Assembly: GCF_900182645.1 (NCBI RefSeq)
Contig: NZ_FXTA01000002.1
Location: 496,001-560,000, forward strand
Length of the DNA: 64,000 bases
Direction: 5' to 3'
DNA from: Flavobacterium resistens
GTDB taxonomy: Bacteria > Bacteroidota > Bacteroidia > Flavobacteriales > Flavobacteriaceae
Shown here one piece after another: positions 54,279-61,733 of this stretch. The notes under the pieces are model-generated. The model was not told where the DNA came from and made no database searches. It saw only the letters and a program-made list of their open reading frames with translations. The translations under genes and the position numbers were made by a program. Within the stretch, counting starts at the first letter, position 1; each line of letters begins with the position of its first letter.

Positions 54279-57041
54279 TTAAAATTTAATATTATATGTT
54301 ATAGTCGGAATTGGCACAGAAAATATAGAAGTTTTGTATGCTTTTATTTGTCCATTTGTCGTTACAAAAAAGATCGAGTATGGATTATTTCGGCCTAAAA
54401 CATTATAAATTGATATATTCCAGAAGCTATGCGACAGCTTTTTTATTTTATGATTGCCTTCAATATTAAAACCAATATCTAATCGATAATAATCAGGAAT
54501 TCTATATTTATTTCGGTCACTGTACAGTGTATATTCCATGCCATTATAAATATAACTTCCAATTGGGAAGGTGATAGGTCGTCCTGATTGATATACAAAA
54601 TTACTCGATAAACTGTATCGTTGTGTAAACTTATAATTGAGTACGGCGCTTACTTCGTGCGGTTTGTCAAAATTTGTTGGAAAATAATGACCATTGTTAA
54701 CTTTTTCATCAAGAAACTGACTGTCTGATTTTATAAAAGTTCGTGAATAAGTATAACCTAACCAACCATTAAGTTTTCCGGCATTTTTTTTCAATAGCAA
54801 CTCAACTCCGTACGCTTTTCCTTCTCCCTGTAAAAGCTGTGTTTCAGTGTTTTCCTGCAACATTAATTCAGCACCTACTTTATAGTCCAGAAGGTTGTAT
54901 GATTTTTTATAATAACCTTCTAAGCTTAATTCTAAATTGTCGTTATCTAGATTTTTATAAAACCCTAAAGAATATTGATGCGCTTCCTGAGGCCTAATGT
55001 TTAAATCGGATAATTTCCAGGCGTCAGTAGGAGATTGTGTTGTGTTGTTTGTTAATAAATGAATATACTGATATGTTTTGTCATAGCTGCCTTTTACAGA
55101 AAAATCATCTGTAAATAGATAACGCATTGCTATTCTTGGTTCAAATCCACCATAGGTTTTTATGACTTCATTTTTTTTGTAATAGTTTGTACCAATTACA
55201 TTGTTGTCATTGACTGGAGCATTTGGCTGGTAAACGCGCTGTGTGGATTCTCCCAATGCCGAATAGGTCGAATATCGAAGTCCGAGACTAATTAATATTC
55301 TATCATTTAAAGTATAATTATCGGAAAAATATAGAGCAGATTCCAAAGCCTTTTCATCGTCAATTTTTATTGGAATAATTTTAGAATCTGTAGTTTTTGG
55401 ATTTAAATAACCAGGTTCAACATTGTAAAGCTTGCTCGATAAACCATAATTAAAAGCGTGTTTGCTGTTTAATGAATAATTTGCATTTGCAATAAATTGA
55501 GTTTCGTTTAATTTGTATCCATAATCAAAAGAGTTTGGAGTTCCGTTATCAAAATCAATATTAAATTTATATTGGCTATTAGTGAAAATAAAATCGGCTT
55601 TAGTTTTTTCGCTGAACGCATGATTCCATTTTAATGAAATTAACGCATTGCTGTATTTATAAACAGAATCAGAAGAAATACTAAAACGGTCTTTACTGTA
55701 ATACAAAGTTGATTCAATGTTGTTTTTAGCGTTTATTTTGTGATTGTATTTTATGATACCATCAAAAAATGCGGCCTGACTATTATTTAGGTCTTCGTTG
55801 TCTATTTTTTTTAAAATCCATTCTGAATAAGTAGTTCTGAATCCAACTAATACACTGGCTTTGTTTTTTATAATTGGAGCTCCAATAGATAAATTACTGG
55901 TCACAGATCCAATTCCACCTTCTCCAGAAAATTTTTCAGGATTACCATTTTTAGAAGCAATATCGAAAACAGAAGATAATCGACCCCCAAATCTTGCCGG
56001 AATGCTTCCTTTGTAAATATCAACTTTGCTTGTTGTATACGGATTTACAGCAGAGAAAAAACCTAAGAAATGCGAAGTATTGTAAAGAACAGCATTGTCT
56101 AAAAGAATTAAATTCTGATCATCTTTTCCTCCTCTCACATTAAATCCTGCAGAGCCTTCACCAGTAGTTTTGATTCCAGGTAAAGTCGTCGCAACTCTAA
56201 AAATGTCTCTTTCGCCAAGAACAAGCGGAATGGTTTTTATTTTTTCAACATCGATAGTTGAAACTCCGGAAATAACATCTTTTACGTTTTTGTTTGCGCT
56301 GGTTTTAATAACAACTTCGTCTAATTCATTGAAGCTTTCTTCCAGAGACACATCAAGTTTTCCATCGTCATAAACCATTATCGTTTCTGTGGTTTTTTTG
56401 TGATTTACTAATTCAATGTCAATATAATTAAGGCCGTAAGGCACTACAATTTTATAATGACCTTCATTATCGGTAACGGTGCTGCTATTTTTTCCACGGA
56501 CTCTTATAGTAGCATTCGAGAGCGTATTTTTTGTTTTTACATTTTTTACAAAACCAGAAAGCGTGTAAGATTTTAATTCGCCTCCTTTTTTTTCTTTACC
56601 TATATAGATAATTCCTGGAACGCTGCTATTTTGCGCTATTGCATCATACTGCTGATGGAATAGTGGTTTTGCTACAGTATTATCTGATTGTGGTACCGTA
56701 GTTTCAAAATAACCTTCAGGCAATGAACTGTGGATTTTGCTGTTTTTGGTTAAAATTATTTCATTATTTCTTATGATATAATTTAAAGAAGTATTTTCAA
56801 AAAGATTATTTAGCAAATCTTCAATAGAAATATTGTTATAGGTCTTATTAATTAAAACAGTTTCGGCTGTTAGCCAGTTTTCATCAAAATAAAACTTATA
56901 ACCGGTGGTTTTTTCAATATTTTCTAAAGCAGTTTTTAGATTAGTATTGTTGAATTCGATAGATATTTTATTGCTTTTTTCCTGACTAAATGATATTGTA
57001 TAAAAGGCGAATAAAAATAATGTAAGTATAATTTTTTTCAT
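54279..57041 (-). CDS. TonB-dependent receptor with STN domain, cassette 2
   Basis: This 920-residue outer membrane receptor has a signal (1-19), STN (about 20-115, NTNLKTALENIEKTTGYKFYF), a carboxypeptidase-regulatory-like domain (about 155-245, SGFVKNVKTKNTLSNATIRV), a plug (GVSTIDVEKIKTIPLVLGERD, FNVRGGKDDQNLILLDNAVL) and a barrel ending IPTITYNIKF. It is a tandem paralogue of the cassette 1 receptor. It starts 2 bases after the stop of protein X, a sign of translational coupling. Confidence 0.92.
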   Translation of the reverse strand: MKKIILTLFLFAFYTISFSQEKSNKISIEFNNTNLKTALENIEKTTGYKFYFDENWLTAETVLINKTYNNISIEDLLNNLFENTSLNYIIRNNEIILTKNSKIHSSLPEGYFETTVPQSDNTVAKPLFHQQYDAIAQNSSVPGIIYIGKEKKGGELKSYTLSGFVKNVKTKNTLSNATIRVRGKNSSTVTDNEGHYKIVVPYGLNYIDIELVNHKKTTETIMVYDDGKLDVSLEESFNELDEVVIKTSANKNVKDVISGVSTIDVEKIKTIPLVLGERDIFRVATTLPGIKTTGEGSAGFNVRGGKDDQNLILLDNAVLYNTSHFLGFFSAVNPYTTSKVDIYKGSIPARFGGRLSSVFDIASKNGNPEKFSGEGGIGSVTSNLSIGAPIIKNKASVLVGFRTTYSEWILKKIDNEDLNNSQAAFFDGIIKYNHKINAKNNIESTLYYSKDRFSISSDSVYKYSNALISLKWNHAFSEKTKADFIFTNSQYKFNIDFDNGTPNSFDYGYKLNETQFIANANYSLNSKHAFNYGLSSKLYNVEPGYLNPKTTDSKIIPIKIDDEKALESALYFSDNYTLNDRILISLGLRYSTYSALGESTQRVYQPNAPVNDNNVIGTNYYKKNEVIKTYGGFEPRIAMRYLFTDDFSVKGSYDKTYQYIHLLTNNTTQSPTDAWKLSDLNIRPQEAHQYSLGFYKNLDNDNLELSLEGYYKKSYNLLDYKVGAELMLQENTETQLLQGEGKAYGVELLLKKNAGKLNGWLGYTYSRTFIKSDSQFLDEKVNNGHYFPTNFDKPHEVSAVLNYKFTQRYSLSSNFVYQSGRPITFPIGSYIYNGMEYTLYSDRNKYRIPDYYRLDIGFNIEGNHKIKKLSHSFWNISIYNVLGRNNPYSIFFVTTNGQIKAYKTSIFSVPIPTITYNIKF

Positions 57042-57043
57042 TT

Positions 57044-57817
57044 TTAATTAGATTCAGGGACTAGAAAATTGTTGATTTCCTTTATTAAATTTTCAATAAA
57101 GACTTTGTTATCTGATTCTTCTAATTGATCGTTATTACTGTAAAAATCTTTTATTTTACTTTTATATTCGGGGAAAATTTTGATGACATCATTTTTTGAT
57201 GCTATTTTATAATAAGCGTTTTTATATTTCAATACAAATTCATTTTTTTCTATAAATGAATCTGTTGTAGATTGATTAGAGCCTTCCGCAATTGATTTGT
57301 TGTCAATAACTTTTGTTCTGTTTTTATGATGCTTGATGTACAAAATGTTGTCTTTAGAAAATATAATTTCCTGATAATATCCATTCATAAAAGCGGGACA
57401 TGAAGGATTGTTAAAATTGATATTAATGAATTGTTTGTCATAGATTTTAAAACTACCAACATTATCTTTTATAAGACTAATGCCTAAATAATCGAATTTG
57501 CCAATAGGCTTAAGTACTAAAACATCATTATTAATGTCATACTTTAAATCTACATTGTAATAGCTTTGATTTTGATAGTTTAAATCTCCTGAAATAAAAT
57601 TACCAGATATGTAATAACAGTGTGTATTGTCTAAAGATCTATAATAATTGATATAACGAGGTCCATTGAATATCGGTAAATTTTCATTTTCTACAGTCTT
57701 GTCAAATAGATTATGAATCGATATCGTATTGCTGTTATTTTGGCTATAGGTGGATATAATGTTTAAGAATAAACCAAATAAGATGAATATGGTATTCTTT
57801 TTTTGGGAATTTTTCAA
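57044..57817 (-). CDS. Secreted protein X, cassette 2
   Basis: This 257-residue exported protein (signal about 1-25, ending TYSQ) is homologous to the cassette 1 protein X. Shared parts are NGPRYINYYRSLDN, NYQNQSYYNVDLKYDINNDVL in pieces, and INFNNPSCPAFMNGYYQEIIF in pieces. It starts with TTG at 57817 in the same AAAAATTCC context. Function is unknown. Confidence 0.7.
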   Translation of the reverse strand: MKNSQKKNTIFILFGLFLNIISTYSQNNSNTISIHNLFDKTVENENLPIFNGPRYINYYRSLDNTHCYYISGNFISGDLNYQNQSYYNVDLKYDINNDVLVLKPIGKFDYLGISLIKDNVGSFKIYDKQFININFNNPSCPAFMNGYYQEIIFSKDNILYIKHHKNRTKVIDNKSIAEGSNQSTTDSFIEKNEFVLKYKNAYYKIASKNDVIKIFPEYKSKIKDFYSNNDQLEESDNKVFIENLIKEINNFLVPESN

Positions 57818-57855
57818 AGGATCGGTGGATTTTTTAATTTGTTTTCGGCTGAATT

Positions 57856-57899
57856 CAAAAATATTAAAAAAAAAGTTACAAATAACACTTTAAACTGTT
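57856..57899 (-). promoter_or_regulatory. Cassette 2 promoter and conserved upstream element
   Basis: TATTTTTG on the minus strand (57856-57863) is a perfect -7 box 38 bases before the TTG start. The AACAGTTT element (57892-57899) is 28 bases upstream of it. The whole 100-base region is recognisably related to that of cassette 1. Confidence 0.55.
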
Positions 57900-57931
57900 A
57901 AAATGTAATAAAATGATTATATTTTAAAGTA

Positions 57932-57970
57932 AAAAACACCTCAATTTGCGAAGAAACTGAAGTGTTTTTA
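57932..57970 (-). terminator. Intrinsic terminator before cassette 2
   Basis: An AAAACACTTCAG-type stem with wobble pairs and a T-run on the minus strand lies 25 bases past the stop of the small membrane protein gene. It isolates cassette 2 from the regulatory genes. Confidence 0.7.
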
Positions 57971-57994
57971 AATAAAAAGGGGCAAAATTTATTT

Positions 57995-58246
57995 TTAATT
58001 CAAGGTGTCATCTGGGGTGTCCAAAATTTCATCAAATATTTTTTTCAGCGATTTTAAATAAATTGGAAATGAAATAATTAGCAAAATGTATTCTTTTCTC
58101 AAAACAGTAACATCATCCAGAATGATATATAAACTTGGAATTATTATCGCTAGTGACGCTAAGGCGCCAATCCAGGGATTTGTTATGAATTGTTTTAAAA
58201 GTGATAAAAATTTCATTTCTGGTTTGTTGGTTAGCGCAATTTTCAT
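57995..58246 (-). CDS. Small two-helix membrane protein, unknown
   Basis: This 83-residue protein has hydrophobic segments at about 25-43 and 52-66 and an acidic tail (FDEILDTPDDTLN). Met11 is an alternative start. It stands alone between two terminators, downstream of the response regulator. I recognise no domain. Confidence 0.6.
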   Translation of the reverse strand: MKIALTNKPEMKFLSLLKQFITNPWIGALASLAIIIPSLYIILDDVTVLRKEYILLIISFPIYLKSLKKIFDEILDTPDDTLN

Positions 58247-58385
58247 TTAAAACTATTTTGGTTTATTTGTTGGGGCAAAAATAATTTCGATTTGGTTTGT
58301 TTGGTCTGAAAATGTCATGAAAGCCATTTTTCTTGTCATGAAATCCTGAAAAATGAGAATGGTTTTAAAATAAAGCTCTTAAAAA

Positions 58386-58415
58386 CAAAAAAAAATCCCC
58401 TTAAAAAGAGGATTT
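58386..58415 (-). terminator. Intrinsic terminator after the response regulator
   Basis: The minus strand has stem AAATCCTCTT/AAGGGGATTT (one G-U pair) with a 3-base loop followed by eight or more T, 22 bases past the stop. Confidence 0.85.
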
Positions 58416-58437
58416 CGAAACGTTTTAAGATTGGGAT

Positions 58438-59184
58438 TTATGATAAAATATTCATCTTTTTGATGAAATCTTTATAAGTATCGCTTAGATTTATTTTATG
58501 ATTTCCTTTTAAAATAATAAGATTATCAGCCAGTATAATTTCTTCAATTTTATCTGAATTTACAATCGTATTTCGATGTGTTTTTATGAATTTGTTTTTA
58601 TCCAGCAATTCATTGATTTTTGTCAATGAAATAAGGATTACAAATTTTTCTTTTTCAGTAATAATATTGCAGTAACGTTCTTCGACTTCAATATAAAGAA
58701 TGTCATTTGTAGAAACCTTTTTTAATGCGTTTTTCTTTTTTATGAATAAATGATTATTGCTGATAACAGTATTTTGTTCCTCACTTAAAAAAACGTTGAT
58801 TTGATCATAAAATTTTTCGACAGCCATTTCAATTGCGTACAAAATTTCGAGTTCGTTGAAAGGCTTCATCAAAAAGCTGAAAGGTTTTGTTAGTTTGGCT
58901 CGCTCAAAAATTTGACGATCTTGTGAACTGGTCAAAAACACAAAAGGTTTTGAGGCATTTGGAATAATATTAATTGACTCGGCAAAAGTAATTCCGTCTG
59001 GTTTTCCGTTCAGAAAAACATCAATAATAATAATGTCAATCGTGTTTTCGTAAAAAAGTTTCAATGCATCAGTAAAATTTCTTGCAACGCCAACAACTGT
59101 ATAATTGTGTTGAAGCAATACTTTTTCCAATGCATCACTTTGTTCTGGTGTATCTTCTATGATTAAAACATGAATATTATCCAT
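58438..59184 (-). CDS. LytTR-type response regulator
   Basis: This 248-residue regulator has an N-terminal receiver with Asp11, phospho-acceptor Asp55 (IIIIDVFLNG), Thr85 and Lys107 (FLMKPFN). A C-terminal LytTR DNA-binding domain (about 145-245) carries ILYIEVEERYCNIITE and FIKTHRNTIVNSDKI. It starts inside the end of the histidine kinase gene (8-base overlap), so the two form a pair. Possible targets are the flanking cassettes, since LytTR proteins bind paired short repeats near promoters; this is inference. Confidence 0.92.
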   Translation of the reverse strand: MDNIHVLIIEDTPEQSDALEKVLLQHNYTVVGVARNFTDALKLFYENTIDIIIIDVFLNGKPDGITFAESINIIPNASKPFVFLTSSQDRQIFERAKLTKPFSFLMKPFNELEILYAIEMAVEKFYDQINVFLSEEQNTVISNNHLFIKKKNALKKVSTNDILYIEVEERYCNIITEKEKFVILISLTKINELLDKNKFIKTHRNTIVNSDKIEEIILADNLIILKGNHKINLSDTYKDFIKKMNILS

Positions 59185-60916
59185 TGTTTGTTATTTTTGG
59201 AAATGTCAATATTATTTTCGTCCCGATATTAATTTCGCTTTCGATCGTAAATGTGCCGTTATTTTTCTTGATCATTTGTTTGCAAAGTTGCATTCCTAAA
59301 CCAGTCCCGATAATTTCAGAATCATTTTTTTTAGCTAAAAGATCATTGTCGGCAAGTAATTCTTTAATAGTTTCCTGACTCATTCCAATTCCGTTGTCTT
59401 CAATTACAAGCTCGCAATATTCTGAGTTGTTTTCTCTTGTATAGAAACTAATTTTTCCGTTTTCATTTGAAAATTTTATAGCATTGTCCAATAAATTTCG
59501 GAATATAATTTTTAGAGAATCAATATCTGCTAAGATAAAGATGTTTTTTGGGACTGAATTTTCAAAAGTAATCGATTTATCGAGTAGCAAAGGTTTGTAA
59601 TTGTACTCTATCTGCTGAACAATAGAATTTAAATGAACAGATTCTTTATGAAAATACAACTGTTTTGTTTGCAGCATTGCCCAGTGCAATAAATTATCCA
59701 ATAAACTGTATGCACCATTTGCAATAGCACTATTTTGAATAATAAGCTGGTTTAATTCGTCATAATTTTTAGTTTCGAGTGTCGTAGATAATTTGGAATT
59801 GCTCGTTTTTAATGCATTTACAGAAGAGCGCAAGTCATGACTTACAATCGAAAATAATTGATCTTTCGTGTTATTTAGCTGATCGAGCTTATTTTTTTGA
59901 GTCAGTATGATTTTGCTGTTTTTAGCTTTTTGAGCATATAAATAAACGCCACCTGTCAGGATTATTAACAACCCAATCGCTGAGAAAAATAAACTATTAC
60001 GTTGCGTATTTTTTAGTTGATTTTCAACTTCAAGAACTTTGATTTGTTTTTGTTTTTGAGCAACAGCAAATTTTTTCTCATAATCGGCGAGCGCCCAAAT
60101 CTTATTTTGATTCGTTAGTGAATCCTTCCATTGTTCGAATTCTTTTCTGTAAACTAAAGATTTTTTGAAGTTACCTCTGTTTTCTTCAACAACTGCCATG
60201 TTTAATGCTGCGTCTCTTTTTTTATCAAAATCTTTTATTTGCTTTGAAAGTGAATATGATTTTTCAAAATAAGTAATGGCCTTGTCGTCTTTGTATTGTG
60301 TGTAATACAAATTAGCAATATTCATGTAGAGATAAGTTAAAGAAGCATTGTCATTTTCTTTTTCTTTTAATTCCTTGCTTTTAAAAAGATATTCTTCTGC
60401 TTTGTCAAACTTTTGAAGATGCAAATAGCAAAGACCTAAGTTTTGATAAATTACACTTATTTTATAATCGGGAGTTTGTGCAGGAGTTCGTTTTTCTAAT
60501 TTTTCAAAATGGGAAATTGCTTTATCAAACTCTTTTAGTTCCAGATAAATTTCGCCTAAATATTTATCAGCCAAATAATAAAACGGAAAATCTTTTGAAA
60601 TCAGATTAAGTTCTTTTTGGGCTTCTTTAAAAAGTTTTAATTGTCTGAAAGAATTTCCTCTTATATAATGGCAGTAATCGGATAATTCTTTGTTATTGCC
60701 AGAACTCAGTTGTTTCATGGAATATACCAAAGTTGAATCCCATTTTTTATTGATAAAAAAGTATTGAGCTTTGTTAAAGTTGCTTTCTTGATCAAACTGA
60801 GCTGCCTTTTTCTTCAATATTTCGTTAAATGAATTTTTAACGGTTTGGTTTTGAGGATACAGTAAAATTGAATATAAACACAGAATAAAAACCAAATTTG
60901 TTTTTAGTTTACACAT
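59177..60916 (-). CDS. TPR-containing sensor histidine kinase
   Basis: This 579-residue kinase has a signal or anchor (about 5-20), periplasmic TPR repeats (about 40-285), a transmembrane helix (about 312-332, LFFSAIGLLIILTGGVYLYA) and a short coiled linker. The dimerisation domain carries His360 (SIVSHDLRSSVNAL). The HATPase domain has NLLDNAIKFSNENG, DNGIGM and GTGLGMQLC. The start is the ATG at 60916; an earlier in-frame start adds 14 unlikely residues. It senses through periplasmic protein contacts (inference from the TPRs) and passes phosphate to the overlapping LytTR regulator. Confidence 0.92.
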   Translation of the reverse strand: MCKLKTNLVFILCLYSILLYPQNQTVKNSFNEILKKKAAQFDQESNFNKAQYFFINKKWDSTLVYSMKQLSSGNNKELSDYCHYIRGNSFRQLKLFKEAQKELNLISKDFPFYYLADKYLGEIYLELKEFDKAISHFEKLEKRTPAQTPDYKISVIYQNLGLCYLHLQKFDKAEEYLFKSKELKEKENDNASLTYLYMNIANLYYTQYKDDKAITYFEKSYSLSKQIKDFDKKRDAALNMAVVEENRGNFKKSLVYRKEFEQWKDSLTNQNKIWALADYEKKFAVAQKQKQIKVLEVENQLKNTQRNSLFFSAIGLLIILTGGVYLYAQKAKNSKIILTQKNKLDQLNNTKDQLFSIVSHDLRSSVNALKTSNSKLSTTLETKNYDELNQLIIQNSAIANGAYSLLDNLLHWAMLQTKQLYFHKESVHLNSIVQQIEYNYKPLLLDKSITFENSVPKNIFILADIDSLKIIFRNLLDNAIKFSNENGKISFYTRENNSEYCELVIEDNGIGMSQETIKELLADNDLLAKKNDSEIIGTGLGMQLCKQMIKKNNGTFTIESEINIGTKIILTFPKITNNG

Positions 60917-60956
60917 TTTATCTCTTGAGTTGTTTCGATAATTTGAATGAAAAAGC

Positions 60957-60990
60957 ATCTATTTTAACAATCGTAATTGCTAAAATAGAT
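60957..60990 (-). terminator. Weak terminator-like hairpin between the orphan gene and the kinase
   Basis: A 10-base stem ATCTATTTTA/TAAAATAGAT with a 14-base loop, followed on the minus strand by GCTTTTTC, lies 21 bases past the orphan gene's stop codon. Confidence 0.4.
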
Positions 60991-61010
60991 ACTTGTATTA
61001 TGGTCAGGAA

Positions 61011-61406
61011 TTAACTATCTACTCCTGTTACTGTTCCTCTTGATGTTTCAGGGTCAATATCTTTTAAGAATGAAACTACTTCGGTGATGTTGCTGATTGT
61101 GGCAGAAGTATAGTCTACTTCAACATACCAAACATCACAGCTCTCTGGGGTTTCTTCTGAAAAATTGTAATCAAAAAATATTTGCAGCGAATTGCCATTT
61201 TCTGTAGGTTCTTCAACCTTTGGGTTGTTTGGATCCTCAGAGTTGATATATAAGGTTGCTCTGATTTTTAATGTTAGTTCTCCTCCTGGAGGTGTGTAGA
61301 ATCTTGCAGAAACTAATGGGGAAACGGGATAGCTAACTGTTTTTGGGTGTAGAAAAATAAAATCACCGGTATTAATTTTGGTATTCTGTAAAACGGTATA
61401 AGCCAT
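61011..61406 (-). CDS. Hypothetical protein, orphan
   Basis: This 131-residue acidic protein has no signal peptide or membrane helix. It is predicted beta-rich (TVLQNTKINTGDFIFLHP, LTLKIRATLYINS, VWYVEVDYTSATI). It resembles no family I know. It starts at the ATG 61404-61406 with a weak TATCTTTA box (61448-61455, minus) upstream, and lies between cassette 3 and the two-component genes. Confidence 0.6.
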   Translation of the reverse strand: MAYTVLQNTKINTGDFIFLHPKTVSYPVSPLVSARFYTPPGGELTLKIRATLYINSEDPNNPKVEEPTENGNSLQIFFDYNFSEETPESCDVWYVEVDYTSATISNITEVVSFLKDIDPETSRGTVTGVDS

Positions 61407-61733
61407 AAGAATGGTTTTTAAGATTAATACTATTATTTTTGGTGTGTTAAAGATATTTTTTTTCTTCCAATTAGCACTATAAAAACCTTGATTTTTAGCA
61501 CTTTTAGATATTCTTTTATTTAAAAATTGAAAAAATATTTGTTTCAGAAAGCATTCAAAAGCTTAAACAAAATTGAATAAAAAAGAAACTTCCCCTATTC
61601 ACTTGACAGTTTAACGAATAAGAAAGAGTATAGAAATTAAAACCAAAAACCCCAATTCCACTACATCAATTGGGGTTTTTTGGCTAATAATTTTGGTAAG
61701 GTTAAAAATTCAATTTTAACAGATTTGATTCAC
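61407..61733. other. Gene-free stretch downstream of cassette 3
   Basis: This stretch holds a strong terminator (61645-61680) and the upstream region of the orphan gene, with a -7-like box at 61448-61455 on the minus strand. The rest is AT-rich sequence with no open frame worth reporting. Confidence 0.7.
61645..61680 (-). terminator. Intrinsic terminator at the end of cassette 3
   Basis: A perfect 13-base stem AAAAACCCCAATT/AATTGGGGTTTTT with a 10-base loop lies 53 bases past the stop of the third MG2/plug gene. A T-rich stretch follows on the minus strand. Confidence 0.85.
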
